DNA of 64,000 nt from Shouchella clausii. GTDB lineage: Bacteria > Bacillota > Bacilli > Bacillales > Bacillaceae_D. Made by a program: the position numbers and the translations under genes. Below the pieces are notes generated by a model. It was not told where the DNA came from. It did no database searches and saw nothing but the letters and a program-made list of their open reading frames with translations. Of the stretch, positions 30,986-44,456 are shown one piece after another. Location: the NCBI RefSeq assembly GCF_001598215.1, contig NZ_BCXJ01000004.1, forward strand, positions 248,001 through 312,000. Direction: 5' to 3'. The number at the start of each line of letters is the position of its first letter. The first letter of the stretch is position 1.

Positions 30986-32290
30986 TTATGATTCTGTTGT
31001 TACTTCTTTGCTGTTATCGACAAGCACGTCAATCGCTTTGCGCAGTTTCAGATCGCCTTTTACATTGTCTGTGCCGCCTTGGGCAGCGAGCAATGCTTTG
31101 ATTTCCTCCACTGAACGCTGGTACATATCAGCCATTTTTTGGAATTCTTCTTCAATCTCTTCTTCGCTTACTTCGACATTTTCCGCTTCTGCAATTGCTT
31201 CGAGTGTCAAGTTTACACGAACGCGCTTTTCAGCATCCTCTTTAAATTGATTGCGCATGTCTTCTTCAGTTTGCCCAGAGAACTGGAAGTACATATCCAA
31301 GTTCATTCCTTGCGCTTGCAGGCGCTGACCAAATTCTTGCAACATACGGTCTGTTTCCGTTTCGATCATCGCTTCTGGCACATTGATGTCTGCTTGTTCT
31401 GCTGCTTTTTCAAGCAGTGAATCACGGACGGCATTTTCAGAAGCCGTTTTCTTTTGCTCTTCCAATGTAGAACGCAATTCGTTCTTCAGTTCGTCCAATG
31501 TTTCTACTTTCTCATTCACATCTTTTGCAAACTCATCATCAAGTTCAGGCAACTCTTTGCGCTTAATGTCATGTACTTTCACTTTGAATGTCGCAGGCTT
31601 CCCTGCAAGTTCTTCCGCGTGGTATTCTTCTGGGAATGTGACTTCGACATCTTTTTCTTCCCCTGATTTCAAGCCAACAAGCTGTTCTTCAAATCCAGGG
31701 ATAAACGAATTTGAGCCGATTTCCAATGAATAATTCTCAGCCGTGCCGCCTTCAAACGCTTCTCCATCTACATAGCCAGCGAAATCAATAACAGCTGTAT
31801 CGCCATTGGCGATTTCACCATCTTCAAGAACAATGAGTTCTGCATGTTGTTCTTGTAGCTTTTTAAGCTCAGCTTCTACATCCTCATCGGTTACATCTGT
31901 GCTCGGCACTTCCACTTCAAGGCCTTTGTAATCACCAAGCTTGACTTCAGGCTTTACTGTAACGGTAGCTTTAACGATAAGCGGTTCGTTTTTGCCAATG
32001 CTTTCTACATCGATTTCAGGACGATCTACAGGATAGATGCCTGTTTCTTCGACAGCGTTTGCGTAAGCTTCTGGCAACAGAATGTCAATCGCGTCTTGGT
32101 AAAGCGATTCAACGCCAAACTGTTTTTCAAATAGGCCACGAGGCACTTTTCCTTTACGAAAACCAGGGACATTCACTTTCTTTACCACTTTTTTAAACGC
32201 TTTATCTAAAGCATCATTGACTTTATCTGCTTCGACTTCAATCGTTAAGACGCCTGTGTTATCTTCTGTTTTTTCCCATTTTGCAGACAT
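30986..32290 (-). CDS. tig: Trigger factor
   Basis: Ribosome-bound chaperone and peptidyl-prolyl isomerase. The ribosome-docking signature GFRKGKVPR is at about residues 43-51. The FKBP-type PPIase domain (about 160-245) includes [17 protein letters not shown]. The C-terminal arms are acidic and helical. Length (434 aa) is typical. The ATG at 32290 has tggaggga upstream. It precedes clpX, a common bacterial arrangement. Confidence 0.97.
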   Translation of the reverse strand: MSAKWEKTEDNTGVLTIEVEADKVNDALDKAFKKVVKKVNVPGFRKGKVPRGLFEKQFGVESLYQDAIDILLPEAYANAVEETGIYPVDRPEIDVESIGKNEPLIVKATVTVKPEVKLGDYKGLEVEVPSTDVTDEDVEAELKKLQEQHAELIVLEDGEIANGDTAVIDFAGYVDGEAFEGGTAENYSLEIGSNSFIPGFEEQLVGLKSGEEKDVEVTFPEEYHAEELAGKPATFKVKVHDIKRKELPELDDEFAKDVNEKVETLDELKNELRSTLEEQKKTASENAVRDSLLEKAAEQADINVPEAMIETETDRMLQEFGQRLQAQGMNLDMYFQFSGQTEEDMRNQFKEDAEKRVRVNLTLEAIAEAENVEVSEEEIEEEFQKMADMYQRSVEEIKALLAAQGGTDNVKGDLKLRKAIDVLVDNSKEVTTES

Positions 32291-32401
32291 GTTCTTATTC
32301 CCTCCAGCACTAAAATAGCAAAATCATTTCTCACGTTTTTGACAACCATTCCATTATAACATAAAGGCGCCATCTTTCAATCAGTTGCTTACTAAAATCT
32401 C

Positions 32402-33529
32402 TTATGTATGGAACCATTGGTTTTGATCTTGCGACTCAAGAAGAATATCCTTTTCCAACGCTTCGATTTCATTTGAAGCACATAGCACATCAAACCGTTT
32501 GCAGCCATAGCAATCAACCATGTCCTCTTCATCTGTTTCTAAGCCAAGCTGTTCAGCAGCAACTAAATGGAAAGCACATGCCCATGCTTTTGGATTCGGC
32601 GGATCTGGTAAGAAAGGATACGTGATTAATAAGTATGTATGGTGCAGTTGTCTTGCCATTTGCAAGAGCACCGGGTCTTCCTGTTCAAGTTGTTCTTCCA
32701 AAGCTTGACGAATCGCTTTGTCTATGTCCCGTTCTCCTGGTATCGGCAATTCCGCTGGTTGTACTTCCATGCTCCGCTGTTCCTTTTTAATGATGATCGG
32801 TAGCCGATCATTCCAATCATGCAAGAGTACAAGGGCATACGTGCGCATAAGTGCCTTGGCGTTTTCATCGGCTGCCAACTCGCGCACGTCTTTGAGTAAT
32901 GCCTTCACATTGAGCTGCTTAACCGTTTGCAATGCTTTCCATTTTGCAGGCTCATTAGCGGCATGAAGGCCAGCACGCAACTCCAGCACTGTTTCTTTTT
33001 TATGTTCTTCATCCAAGAGAGAAGCGTCATATGCTTGTGAGCTCGACATTTGCCTACTGAAATGGAGAAGCTCATAAAAGGTTTCTGCATGTTCAGATGG
33101 CAGCCGGTTTTCGCTGAGAACCGTTTCCAACAAGTGGACGACTTCCTCATAACGCGACAGCTGTACAAGCAAAGACACATGGACTTGCAGCGTTTCGTAG
33201 TAATCGCCAATGCCTTCGTTTAATAGCGCTTTTGTTTTTTCAGCCGCTTCCTCTTGACGGTTTAGCTCAATCAAACTTAGGACTACGCCAAAACGTGCTT
33301 GGGCGCTCGTCGGCTCATACGTTTCCGCTTGTGAGAAAAGCTGAAGCGCTTTTTGGCCATTTTTTCTTTTTAATTCATCCATGCCTTCCTCTACAAGCCG
33401 TTTCACGACTCCTGGAAACAGGATGATGTTTTGTTCTTCATGGTGATGTTCATTCGTCAATGCAATCGCCCGCTTTCTGCCCGATTCCTTTAATGTATCA
33501 CGGCTCCTCTGTCTTATACAAATCCCCAT
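32402..33529 (-). CDS. ysoA: TPR-repeat protein YsoA
   Basis: Tetratricopeptide-repeat protein, function unknown. Repeats are visible at about residues 45-150 (GMDELKRKNGQKALQLFSQA, ARFGVVLSLIELNRQEEAAE, VSLLVQLSRYEEVVHLLETV). The C-terminal part has a CYGCKRFDVLC pair of cysteines near residue 350. Position between leu genes and tig matches B. subtilis ysoA. The start is uncertain: the ATG at 33529 has aggag only three bases away, and a TTG near residue 25 (before TNEHHHEEQNIILFPG) would align better with the usual short N-terminus. Confidence 0.8.
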   Translation of the reverse strand: MGICIRQRSRDTLKESGRKRAIALTNEHHHEEQNIILFPGVVKRLVEEGMDELKRKNGQKALQLFSQAETYEPTSAQARFGVVLSLIELNRQEEAAEKTKALLNEGIGDYYETLQVHVSLLVQLSRYEEVVHLLETVLSENRLPSEHAETFYELLHFSRQMSSSQAYDASLLDEEHKKETVLELRAGLHAANEPAKWKALQTVKQLNVKALLKDVRELAADENAKALMRTYALVLLHDWNDRLPIIIKKEQRSMEVQPAELPIPGERDIDKAIRQALEEQLEQEDPVLLQMARQLHHTYLLITYPFLPDPPNPKAWACAFHLVAAEQLGLETDEEDMVDCYGCKRFDVLCASNEIEALEKDILLESQDQNQWFHT

Positions 33530-33584
33530 GTACTCCTATTCGCTATTCCTTCCCCATTCCCTTTTAAATCAAACTTAATCAAAG

Positions 33585-33606
33585 AAAGCCCCCAAAAGGG
33601 GACTTT
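33585..33606 (-). terminator. Rho-independent terminator at the end of the leu operon
   Basis: Stem aaagtcccc/gggggcttt with a TTTT loop and a following CTTTGATT on the minus strand. It lies beyond the repeat element at 33609-33744. Confidence 0.7.
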
Positions 33607-33608
33607 CA

Positions 33609-33744
33609 CAGACTGTAGACAAACGCTCGCATTGAAGTAACGATCAAAACTGATGAGAAGGACCTAGAGAATGCACTCTGTATGGAAAACATCTCCGTTC
33701 TCCGAGCTTCTCTCGACTTTACTCCTCGTTTAACAAACGTTTTG
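33609..33744 (-). repeat. Terminator-associated repeat element, copy A
   Basis: Begins with cagactgtagacaaacgct (shared exactly with 61609, and continuing ...cgcat) and ends with ctcctcgtttaacaaacgtttt, close to ctcctcgtctgacaagcgtttt of the copy ending at 61732. The ends are imperfect inverted repeats. The middle differs strongly between copies. It lies between leuD and the terminator hairpin. Confidence 0.7.
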
Positions 33745-33751
33745 TTTGCTC

Positions 33752-34345
33752 TTATTTATTGACTGCTGACTGGCGTTGCTCGTATTTAGCAATTGCTTCT
33801 TCATATTGGAGGGTAAGGCTAATTTCATCCCATCCGTTGTAGAGCATTTGCTTCCAATACGGATCCATGTCAAACTTTGTTTCTAGCCCATTTTGCTTAA
33901 TGAGCTGTTCACCTAAATCGACTATAATCTCTTCTTGGCTTTCTTTCGCCCGTTCCATCCACAAATCAGTTTCCTCAGGCGAAAGACGGATCGGCAACAA
34001 GCCGTTTTTTACGCAATTATTATAGAAGATATCGGCAAAACTTGGGGCTATAATGACGCGGAAACCGTAATCATACAAAGCCCACGGTGCATGTTCTCGC
34101 GAAGAGCCACAGCCAAAATTATGGCCAGTAATCAAAATGCTTGCCCCTTGTGCTTCTGGTTGATTAAGCTCAAATGCCGGGTTATCTACACCATCTGCTT
34201 GAAAGCGCCAATCGTAAAACAAATATTGACCGAAGCCCGTGCGCTCTACACGCTTTAAAAATTGTTTCGGAATAATTTGGTCTGTATCAATATTGACGCG
34301 GTCTAAAACGACTGCTTTGCCTTTATGAACTTGAATCGGTTCCAT
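33752..34345 (-). CDS. leuD: 3-isopropylmalate dehydratase, small subunit
   Basis: With LeuC isomerises 2-isopropylmalate to 3-isopropylmalate. The swivelling-domain signature GHNFGCGSSREHAPW is at about residues 74-88. Length is 197 aa. Its ATG shares one base with the leuC stop (TAATG), which gives coupled translation of the two subunits. Last gene of the ilvBHC-leuABCD series. Confidence 0.97.
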   Translation of the reverse strand: MEPIQVHKGKAVVLDRVNIDTDQIIPKQFLKRVERTGFGQYLFYDWRFQADGVDNPAFELNQPEAQGASILITGHNFGCGSSREHAPWALYDYGFRVIIAPSFADIFYNNCVKNGLLPIRLSPEETDLWMERAKESQEEIIVDLGEQLIKQNGLETKFDMDPYWKQMLYNGWDEISLTLQYEEAIAKYEQRQSAVNK

Positions 34346-35757
34346 TAATACTCACCTGCTTTTACCATTTTGCGGACGTCTACAAACCGACCAGTGATCG
34401 CTGCTGCTGCTGCCATTGCCGGGCTAACCAAATGGGTGCGCGCTCCCTTTCCTTGCCTGCCTTCAAAGTTTCGGTTGGAAGTCGATGCGCAACGTTCCCC
34501 TTCAGGAACCACATCTGGATTCATACTCAAACACATGCTGCAACCTGAATCACGCCATTCAAATCCAGCTTCTTTAAACACTTGATCCAATCCTTCTTCC
34601 TCAGCACGTTTTTTGACACGCTGGGAGCCAGGGACAATAAGGGCGCGGACTCCAGGCGCTACTTTGCGACCCTTAATAACGGCTGCCGCTGCCCTTAAAT
34701 CGCTCAAGCGTGAATTGGTGCATGACCCAATAAACACATGTTGGATTTCAATCTCGCTCAAAGGCGTGCCTGGTTCGATATCCATATAGTCAAGCGCTTG
34801 GCTGATTGCGCGCCGTTCTACTTCCGTTTTCGCATCCTCTAGCCGTGGCACAGCTTTTGATATGCCCGCCCCTTGGCCTGGATTGGTTCCCCATGTCACC
34901 ATCGGTTCAATTTCCGCTGCATCAATCGTCACTGAGCGATCATAGGTTGCTCCTGGATCGGTTGCCAATCGGGCCCACTTCTCGACGATCTCATCGTACT
35001 CCTTGCCTTTTGGAACGTTTGCTCTGCCTTGCAAATAATCAAACGTTACTTGGTCAGGGGAAATCAAACCTGCTTTCGCCCCTGCCTCAATCGACATGTT
35101 GCAAATCGTCATCCGTTCTTCCATTGTCATACCGCGAATGGCTTCTCCAGTAAATTCAATGATGCTGCCTGTGCCAATATCGACGCCGAACTTTGCAATG
35201 ATGGCCAAAATCACATCTTTGGCAGTTATGCCTTCGTTAAGACGCCCAGAAATATGGACCTCGAGCGTTTTCGGCTTTGATTGCCAAATGGTTTGTGTGG
35301 CCAATACATGCTCGACCTCGCTTGTGCCGATTCCAAACGCAATAGCGCCAAATGCCCCATGGGTCGATGTATGGCTGTCGCCACAGACGATCACATGCCC
35401 TGGCTGAGTCAAGCCTAGTTCTGGGCCAATGACATGGACAATTCCGTTTTCTGGGTGGTCTAAATCAGCCATCTCAATGCCAAATTGCTTACAGTTAGCA
35501 GCAAGTGTCTCCATTTGCGTGCGCGCGATTTGATCACGGATGTCATAGCGGTTCACTGTCGGGACATTGTGGTCCATTGTTGCAAATGTTTTATCTGGCC
35601 GCCTCACTGTTCTTCCTGCAAGTCGCAACCCTTCAAATGCTTGGGGGGATGTGACTTCATGCACCATATGCAAATCAACATAAAGCAAATTCGGTTTACC
35701 TACTTCTTCCACAACCGTATGCGATTCCCATATTTTTTCGATAATTGTTTTTGCCAT
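34345..35757 (-). CDS. leuC: 3-isopropylmalate dehydratase, large subunit
   Basis: Aconitase-type subunit carrying a [4Fe-4S] cluster; the three cysteine ligands are in FIGSCTNSR (near 347) and [12 protein letters not shown] (near 407). The ATG at 35757 is preceded by agagggag; the longer frame has no SD. Product 470 aa. It sits 16 bases after leuB. Confidence 0.97.
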   Translation of the reverse strand: MAKTIIEKIWESHTVVEEVGKPNLLYVDLHMVHEVTSPQAFEGLRLAGRTVRRPDKTFATMDHNVPTVNRYDIRDQIARTQMETLAANCKQFGIEMADLDHPENGIVHVIGPELGLTQPGHVIVCGDSHTSTHGAFGAIAFGIGTSEVEHVLATQTIWQSKPKTLEVHISGRLNEGITAKDVILAIIAKFGVDIGTGSIIEFTGEAIRGMTMEERMTICNMSIEAGAKAGLISPDQVTFDYLQGRANVPKGKEYDEIVEKWARLATDPGATYDRSVTIDAAEIEPMVTWGTNPGQGAGISKAVPRLEDAKTEVERRAISQALDYMDIEPGTPLSEIEIQHVFIGSCTNSRLSDLRAAAAVIKGRKVAPGVRALIVPGSQRVKKRAEEEGLDQVFKEAGFEWRDSGCSMCLSMNPDVVPEGERCASTSNRNFEGRQGKGARTHLVSPAMAAAAAITGRFVDVRKMVKAGEY

Positions 35758-35773
35758 AACGCTCCCTCTTTTT

Positions 35774-36868
35774 TTAACGGCTTGAGGCACTTTTAAGAGC
35801 AAGCGCCTCAATCACCGCATTTGTTATTGCCGTTGTCGAAACAGCGTTTTCGCTTGCTTTTGCGATGTCTTTTGTCCGTACTCCTTGAGCTAGCACACGA
35901 TCAACGGCGACTTCGATTGCTTGTGCCTCGTCCGCTAACCCAAAACTATATTGCAGCATCATTGCCGCTGATAAAATGGTCGCTAGCGGATTGGCCGCCC
36001 CTGTCCCTGCTATGTCAGGAGCAGAGCCGTGCACAGGTTCAAATAAGCCGACTTTTGACGTATTCATGCTCGCCGATGGCAATAAGCCGAGGGATCCGGT
36101 AATCATCGAAGCTTCATCACTCAAAATGTCGCCAAACAAATTTTCCGTTACGATGACGTCAAACTGCCTTGGATCACGAATAAGCTGCATCGCCGCATTA
36201 TCGACAAGCATGTGCGAAAGCGTGACGTCTGGATACTCGCTGGCTACGTCATCAGCAATTTCCCGCCATAACCTGCTCGACTCCAAGACATTCGCCTTGT
36301 CAACAGAGACCACATGTTTCTTGCGCGTTCTAGCAAATTGAAACGCTTGGTGCAAAATCCGCTCGATTTCCCCCCTTGTATAAAGGAGCGTATCCACTGC
36401 CCCGTCTTCTCCATTGATTTGTCGCCGTTCACGTGGCTCGCCAAAATAAAGCCCGCCTGTTAACTCCCGTACAATCAACAAATCAACGTCGGCCAACACT
36501 TCCTCCTTTAAGGTGGATGCATCCATTAACGGTTCCAGTACACGGACAGGGCGAAGGTTGGCGTAAAGGCCCAGTGCTTTGCGGATTTGCAGCAGCCCTT
36601 TTTCTGGCCGTTTTTCAGGGGCATTGCCGTCCCACTTTGGTCCGCCGACTGCGCCAAGCAAAATCGCGTCGCTATCTTTGGCGAGATCCAGCGTCTCCTC
36701 AGGAAGGGGGCTGCCAGTTGCGTCAATGGCATCCCCGCCAATCCGCCCTTCAATAAACCGAAATGTATGGCGATACATCCGGGCAATTTCTTCTAACACC
36801 CGTTTCGTTTCGGCAATAATTTCGGGACCAATGCCGTCCCCAGGTAAAAGCAATATTTGTTTTTCCAT
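35774..36868 (-). CDS. leuB: 3-isopropylmalate dehydrogenase
   Basis: NAD-dependent oxidative decarboxylation in leucine synthesis. N-terminal [22 protein letters not shown] near 73, and the NAD-binding [18 protein letters not shown] near 278 are typical. The ATG at 36868 has a strong aaggagg. Product 364 aa. It lies 10 bases after the leuA stop. Confidence 0.97.
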   Translation of the reverse strand: MEKQILLLPGDGIGPEIIAETKRVLEEIARMYRHTFRFIEGRIGGDAIDATGSPLPEETLDLAKDSDAILLGAVGGPKWDGNAPEKRPEKGLLQIRKALGLYANLRPVRVLEPLMDASTLKEEVLADVDLLIVRELTGGLYFGEPRERRQINGEDGAVDTLLYTRGEIERILHQAFQFARTRKKHVVSVDKANVLESSRLWREIADDVASEYPDVTLSHMLVDNAAMQLIRDPRQFDVIVTENLFGDILSDEASMITGSLGLLPSASMNTSKVGLFEPVHGSAPDIAGTGAANPLATILSAAMMLQYSFGLADEAQAIEVAVDRVLAQGVRTKDIAKASENAVSTTAITNAVIEALALKSASSR

Positions 36869-36878
36869 TGTCTCCTCC

Positions 36879-39438
<2,560 letters not shown>

Positions 39439-39473
39439 TCAATCTCCCCTTCAATTGTTTTTATATGGACTCG

Positions 39474-39992
39474 CTAATTAATCAGCGTTAGTCTTGACGT
39501 ATCGGTGCTAATTTTAGAGCTGCGATTGACAGCTGTCACGCCAGTACGGGCCAGTTCTTGGATGCCATATGGTTTGACTAATTCAATAAATGCTTCAATT
39601 TTTTCGTTATTCCCAGTAATTTGCAATGTCATCGACTCTTTGCCGATATCGACTGCTTGCGCCCGGAATGTTTCAGCAAGGGAGGCGATTTCGCCCCGTT
39701 GTTGGGGCGTGGCTCCTATGCGGACAAGGGCAAGTTCACGCTCGACAATCGCTTCATCGGTAATGTCTTTAATCTTTAACACATCAACTTGTTTATGAAG
39801 TTGCTTTATCATTTGCTCGACGTTTTCCATCGAGTCGACAATAACCACAAATGTCATTCGCGAAATCGTTGGATTTTCTGTTACACCGACTGTGATGCTG
39901 TCAATGTTGTACTGCCTTCTTGCAAACAAGCCTGTCATGCGGTTTAGCACGCCTGATTTGTTGTTAACTAGAACGGTGATCGTCCGTTTCAT
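39474..39992 (-). CDS. ilvH: Acetolactate synthase, small (regulatory) subunit
   Basis: Regulatory subunit giving valine feedback. An N-terminal ACT domain (residues 4-75, [20 protein letters not shown]) and a C-terminal ACT-like dimer domain are visible. The ATG at 39992 overlaps the ilvB stop (ATGA); the longer in-frame extension is rejected because it lies inside ilvB. Product 172 aa, normal. Confidence 0.96.
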   Translation of the reverse strand: MKRTITVLVNNKSGVLNRMTGLFARRQYNIDSITVGVTENPTISRMTFVVIVDSMENVEQMIKQLHKQVDVLKIKDITDEAIVERELALVRIGATPQQRGEIASLAETFRAQAVDIGKESMTLQITGNNEKIEAFIELVKPYGIQELARTGVTAVNRSSKISTDTSRLTLIN

Positions 39993-41719
39993 GATGGCTC
40001 TACTCCTTCCATACAGTGGTGACCTGTGCCTGGGCAAACCATCGGGTAGACGTTTTCTTCTTTTGCGACACACACTTCCAACAATACAGGGCCTGGATGA
40101 GCCAATGTTTCAGCGATCGCTTCGTCCAGCATTGACAGTTTGTCGACCTTTACCGCTTTAATGTTATAAGCTTCAGCGAGCTTAGCAAAGTTAGGCTGGA
40201 TTGGGAAAAGCGAATGGGAATAGCGCTCGCCATGAAAACGTTGTTGCCATTGCCGTACCATTCCAAGGGAAGCATTGTTGACAATCACAATTTTGACTGG
40301 CAAATCTAGTTCCTGCAAAATCGACATTTCTTGAAGCGTCATCTGAAAGCCTGCGTCACCAGTAATCGCCAATACCGGCAATTCCGGTTCAGCAATTTGC
40401 GCTCCGATTGCCGCTGGAAATCCAAATCCCATTGTGCCAAGGCCACCTGATGTAATCCACCGATTTGGTTTGTTAAACTTAAAGTGTTGCGCCGTCCACA
40501 TTTGATGCTGGCCGACGTCCGTCGTAACAATGGCCTCACCCTTTGTATGTTCATACAGTTTTTGGATCAGCTCCTGTGGCTTAATGACCTCCCCGTCGCG
40601 ATGAAACCACAGCGGATAATCTCGTTTCCAGTCGCTAACTTGCTTGCGCCACTCGTCGTGCTCGGCTATAGCCCCGCTTCCTTTCAATAGCATCGCTAAC
40701 GCCTCTTTCGCATCCCCTACTACCGGAATTTCGACATGAACATTTTTGCCAATTTCAGCTGGATCAATGTCGATATGGGCAATGCATGCCTCTGGAGCAA
40801 AATGTTCAAGGGCGCCAGTTAATCTGTCATCAAAACGAGAGCCAATGTTGATCAAAAAGTCTGATTTGTGGAGCGCCATGTTTGCAGCATATGTTCCATG
40901 CATGCCAGCCATCCCGAGATGCAATTCCTCTTCGCCAGGAAAAGCGCCTAGTCCAAGCAGTGTCTGAGCGACAGGAATTTGGAACTTCCGCGCAAATGCG
41001 GTTAATTCCTCACTTGCTTGTGCGTGAAGGACACCGGCGCCGACAAGCAGTACTGGCCGCTTCGCTTCTTTAAACTTATCCAGAAGCTTGCGAATTTGCT
41101 GCTTATTCGGTTTAACGGTTGGTTGGTAGCCAGGCAAGTGGACAGGTTCCTCATAATCAAAGATTCCCAGTTTTTCTGAAATATCTTTCGGCAAATCAAT
41201 CAATACTGGCCCCGGCCGCCCGCTAACCGCAATATGAAACGCTTCTTTTACTTTTTGTGCTAGTTCTTCTATGGAACGGATTTGAAAATTGTGTTTCGTG
41301 ATCGGCATTGTAATACCAAGCATATCGGCTTCCTGAAAAGCATCGGTACCAATCACCTTTGTAGCCACTTGGCCGGTGATGACGACCATCGGCAGCGAAT
41401 CCATCATCGCATCCGCAATGCCTGTAACGACATTTGTCGCTCCTGGCCCCGAAGTGACGATGCAGACACCTGGCTTTTGGGTAATGCGCGCATACCCTTC
41501 AGCCGCATGAATCGCGCCTTGCTCGTGGCGAGCTAGAATATGGTTCATTCCTAATTTATAAATCTCATCGTATGTTGGTAAAATCGCTCCGCCTGGATAG
41601 CCAAAAATGACTTCGACTCCTTCGCTGGCAAGTGCTTTTAATAAAATCTCAGAACCTGTGCAAACAGCCTGCTTGTTTTCAGCGGCTTGTGGCGTTGCCG
41701 CTTCATTGGAATGGATCAT
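39989..41719 (-). CDS. ilvB: Acetolactate synthase, large (catalytic) subunit
   Basis: ThDP- and FAD-dependent enzyme forming acetolactate or acetohydroxybutyrate. The catalytic glutamate lies in [17 protein letters not shown] near 65, and the ThDP motif runs from [11 protein letters not shown] to IVNN near 445-475. The ATG at 41719 has gggagg upstream at 10 bases; a longer in-frame start at 41746 lacks one. Product 576 aa. Translation follows a leucine T-box. Confidence 0.97.
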   Translation of the reverse strand: MIHSNEAATPQAAENKQAVCTGSEILLKALASEGVEVIFGYPGGAILPTYDEIYKLGMNHILARHEQGAIHAAEGYARITQKPGVCIVTSGPGATNVVTGIADAMMDSLPMVVITGQVATKVIGTDAFQEADMLGITMPITKHNFQIRSIEELAQKVKEAFHIAVSGRPGPVLIDLPKDISEKLGIFDYEEPVHLPGYQPTVKPNKQQIRKLLDKFKEAKRPVLLVGAGVLHAQASEELTAFARKFQIPVAQTLLGLGAFPGEEELHLGMAGMHGTYAANMALHKSDFLINIGSRFDDRLTGALEHFAPEACIAHIDIDPAEIGKNVHVEIPVVGDAKEALAMLLKGSGAIAEHDEWRKQVSDWKRDYPLWFHRDGEVIKPQELIQKLYEHTKGEAIVTTDVGQHQMWTAQHFKFNKPNRWITSGGLGTMGFGFPAAIGAQIAEPELPVLAITGDAGFQMTLQEMSILQELDLPVKIVIVNNASLGMVRQWQQRFHGERYSHSLFPIQPNFAKLAEAYNIKAVKVDKLSMLDEAIAETLAHPGPVLLEVCVAKEENVYPMVCPGTGHHCMEGVEPS

Positions 41720-41771
41720 GTCTCTCGCGCCTCCCTTAGTTTTCATTTTCTATTTATTGTTTTCCGCCAAC

Positions 41772-42020
41772 AAAAAAGACTTTCTGCGCGCCCATGCTGG
41801 GATCCAGCAAGGGGCGAGAAAGTCTTCACGCGGTACCACCCTTTTTCGCTAACAATCGTTAGCCTCAAGCAAGCCGTAATCTGGCTCGCAGTTTTTATAA
41901 CGAATGCTTTAACAGCATCCGGCGCTCTTACTACAATGTTCAGAGACGCACTCAGAGGTGAGTTTCATTTAAGCTTTAACACCGTTTTCCAGCAACCAAC
42001 GGCTCTCTGTAGATAAAGCA
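41772..42020 (-). promoter_or_regulatory. T-box riboswitch of the ilvBHC-leuABCD operon (specifier CUC, leucine)
   Basis: Perfect T-box core AGGGTGGTACCGCG (41829-41842). The terminator stem gactttct-cgccc/gggcg-agaaagtc ends in six T residues (41772-41824). An F-box-like TCGTTA precedes it. The specifier loop TGAAA-CUC-ACCTCTGAG has CUC (41960-41962), leucine, the same codon as in the B. subtilis ilv-leu leader. Confidence 0.96.
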
Positions 42021-42053
42021 AAAATTACTTTCCTCTTCATCGTGTTATCATTA

Positions 42054-43718
42054 TTAGATTTTCATAACGCCGCCTGTATTGGCTGAAGTAACAAGTTTTG
42101 AGTAACGGGCCAAATAGCCTTTTTTGACTTTTGGTTCCGGCTCCGTCCATCCTTCACGGCGTTTTGCTAACTCTTCATCGCTTATTTCCCATTCAATGGT
42201 GCGTTCGATTAAATCGATTTTGATGATGTCGCCATTTTCCACGAAGGCGATTGGTCCGCCTTCTGCTGCTTCCGGCGATATATGGCCGATTGAAATGCCT
42301 CGTGAAGCGCCGGAAAAACGCCCGTCCGTAATGAGTGCGACTTTGGTGCCAAGCCCTCTGCCTTGAATGGCTGAAGTCGGTGCCAGCATTTCTGGCATTC
42401 CAGGACCGCCTTTAGGACCTTCATAGCGGATAACAACAACTTGCCCTTCTTTCACAGCACCGTTATTGATTTGCTCTTGCGCCTCTTCTTGGGAATTAAA
42501 CACGATCGCTTCCCCAGTAAATGTTTTAATCGAAGGGTCAACTGCACCTACTTTGATGACAGCGCCGTTCGGGGCCAAGTTTCCGTAAAGGATTGATAGA
42601 CCGCCGACTGGACTATACGCAGTCTCTTTTGTGCGAATGACATCCGTATTTGTTATTTGTGCATGGGCGACATTTTCATAGAGTGATTTTCCTGTAATGG
42701 TGATCCGGTCACCTTTGACCGCCCCCATTTCAATTAGCTCTTTCATAATCGCGGCTACACCGCCTGCCTTATGGACGTCGTCCATCGAGTAATCAGAAGC
42801 AGGACTGATTTTGCAAAGGTAAGGCACCCGCTCAGCCACTTTGTTGATACGTGTCAAATCGTAGTCAATTTCGGCTTCATTGGCAATAGCCAATGTATGG
42901 AGAACGGTATTGGTAGATCCACCCATTGCCATATCAAGAGCAAAGGCGTCATCAATCGTTTCTTCGGTAATGATGTCGCGTGGGCGAATATCTTTTTCAA
43001 TCAAATTGATTAAATGCTTCGCTGCATCTTTAATCAAGTTATGACGTTCCGTAGATGTAGCGACAAGCGTTCCGTTACCTGGAAGAGCTAGACCAAGCAT
43101 TTCCATAAGCGAATTCATTGAATTGGCTGTAAACATTCCAGAACAAGATCCGCAAGTTGGGCAAGCTAACTGTTCAATCTCAAGCAGCTCTTCCCTTGTC
43201 ATTTTTCCTGACGAAAATGCACCTACTCCTTCAAATACGGATACGAGTGAAAGGCTTTTTCCATCTTTTGTACGGCCTGCTTCCATTGGACCACCGGAGA
43301 CAAATACCGCAGGCACGTTCGTGCGTACAGCCGCCATCAGCATTCCTGGCGTAATTTTGTCGCAATTCGGTATATAGAAGACACCGTCAAACCAGTGGGC
43401 ATTGATGACCGTTTCCGCTGCGTCACAAATAATTTCTCTGCTTGGCAACGAGTAGCGCATGCCGATGTGGCCCATCGCAATCCCGTCATCTACGCCGATT
43501 GTATTGAATTCGAAAGGAATGCCTCCGGCTTCAATAATGGCTTGTTTCGCCACTTCTGCAAATTTATTTAAATGCATATGCCCTGGGATGATGTCAATAT
43601 AGGAGTTGCAGACGCCGATAAACGGCTTATCCATATCCTCTTCTTTTACGCCGGCAGCCCGCAAAAGGCTTCGGTGAGGCGCTCGATCGATCCCTTTTTT
43701 AATCATGTTGCTTCTCAT
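42054..43718 (-). CDS. ilvD: Dihydroxy-acid dehydratase
   Basis: Fe-S dehydratase of valine and isoleucine synthesis. Cluster cysteines lie in [11 protein letters not shown] near 121 and [18 protein letters not shown] near 190-207. C-terminal [10 protein letters not shown] is near 468. The start is the ATG at 43718, with tggggag upstream. Product 554 aa. It is placed directly upstream of the ilvB T-box, unlike in B. subtilis, where ilvD lies apart. Confidence 0.97.
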   Translation of the reverse strand: MRSNMIKKGIDRAPHRSLLRAAGVKEEDMDKPFIGVCNSYIDIIPGHMHLNKFAEVAKQAIIEAGGIPFEFNTIGVDDGIAMGHIGMRYSLPSREIICDAAETVINAHWFDGVFYIPNCDKITPGMLMAAVRTNVPAVFVSGGPMEAGRTKDGKSLSLVSVFEGVGAFSSGKMTREELLEIEQLACPTCGSCSGMFTANSMNSLMEMLGLALPGNGTLVATSTERHNLIKDAAKHLINLIEKDIRPRDIITEETIDDAFALDMAMGGSTNTVLHTLAIANEAEIDYDLTRINKVAERVPYLCKISPASDYSMDDVHKAGGVAAIMKELIEMGAVKGDRITITGKSLYENVAHAQITNTDVIRTKETAYSPVGGLSILYGNLAPNGAVIKVGAVDPSIKTFTGEAIVFNSQEEAQEQINNGAVKEGQVVVIRYEGPKGGPGMPEMLAPTSAIQGRGLGTKVALITDGRFSGASRGISIGHISPEAAEGGPIAFVENGDIIKIDLIERTIEWEISDEELAKRREGWTEPEPKVKKGYLARYSKLVTSANTGGVMKI

Positions 43719-43765
43719 CGAATCGCTCCCCAGTTCACTCAGTCTCTCTACTCTTGTAAATTCCC

Positions 43766-43811
43766 GTTTTCTCTCACTTCTCAAAAGAGTTTTCTCTCAC
43801 TTCTCAAAAGA
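43766..43811. repeat. Tandem 23-bp duplication in the ilvD leader
   Basis: The 23-base unit starting gttttctctcacttctcaaa is present twice, head to tail, exactly (43766-43788 and 43789-43811). It is transcribed as part of the ilvD 5' leader, between promoter and SD. Confidence 0.9.
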
Positions 43812-43861
43812 GGTTCCTTTCGAGAAGGACATCTGTTTTTATTAAACTATTATTGCAATTT

Positions 43862-43890
43862 ACTATACGCTTCTTCTGTTTTTCGGTCAA
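43862..43890 (-). promoter_or_regulatory. Sigma-A promoter of ilvD
   Basis: TTGACC, 17-base spacer, TATAGT on the minus strand. The start near 43855 gives a leader of about 135 bases that includes the tandem duplication. No convincing CodY box was found by eye. Confidence 0.8.
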
Positions 43891-44035
43891 CCGTTTTTTA
43901 TGATAAAAAGATCGAAAATTTCGGTGAATGCGCTTCCAATGTGAACAGGACGCGATTTTTGTTTTTTTATTTTTTTTGCTGAAAAAGGCTATAAAAATCG
44001 GAAAACCGGGGATAGTAAAAAAAGGGGGTGTTTAC

Positions 44036-44446
44036 ATGAATTTCTTTTATAAGCGAGTAAAGAAAACGCTTGTCAAACTGCCATTCCTGGCAAAATTTTT
44101 AACAGACCGGCACAGACCATCCCTTGTGCTTGTCACGAACCATTGGGAGCAATGCCCAAATGAGCCGGAACGCCAACTTTGTAGAGCCCTTCAGCAGAGA
44201 GGATATTATGCTTCCCCAGAATACACAATCGATCATCTGTCGATTGATGTTGCCCTCGTTCCTTACCGCGTAGCGCTGATGCGCAACACCACTCTCACAC
44301 AAGAGCGGAAAATCGCTAAGTACCTTGAAAGAAAAGGCTGGACGCTCATTTTTTATGATGATAATCAGATTGATGGAAATATCGATCGGCTCTTATATCA
44401 AGTGGACACGCTTGTTCACCCGCCAAAAAACGCCTCATTTACATAA
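44036..44446 (+). CDS. Unknown 136-aa protein with a possible restriction-endonuclease-like fold
   Basis: Start at the ATG at 44036, with aaagggggtg upstream; the frame extends further but without an SD. The protein begins with a basic helix (MNFFYKRVKKTLVKL). The pattern ERQLCRALQQRGYYASPEYTI then IDHLSIDVALVPYRVALMRN then QERKIAKYLERKGWTLIFYD resembles the layout of DUF559/Vsr-like PD-(D/E)XK proteins: Glu helix, Asp strand, and the 'GW' strand. The expected ExK after the Asp strand is not evident, so activity is doubtful. It is divergent from ilvD. Fold guess only. Confidence 0.6.
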   Translation: MNFFYKRVKKTLVKLPFLAKFLTDRHRPSLVLVTNHWEQCPNEPERQLCRALQQRGYYASPEYTIDHLSIDVALVPYRVALMRNTTLTQERKIAKYLERKGWTLIFYDDNQIDGNIDRLLYQVDTLVHPPKNASFT

Positions 44447-44456
44447 GGCGTTTTTT
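44425..44456 (+). terminator. Rho-independent terminator after the 136-aa gene
   Basis: Stem aaacgcct/aggcgttt followed by six T residues; A-rich on the other side, so possibly bidirectional. It overlaps the stop codon. Confidence 0.9.

Noticed and set aside
43900-43920. CodY-like sequence upstream of ilvD (AAATTTTCGATCTTTT on the minus strand)
   Set aside because: Only about 9 of 15 positions fit AATTTTCWGAAAATT, too weak to claim.
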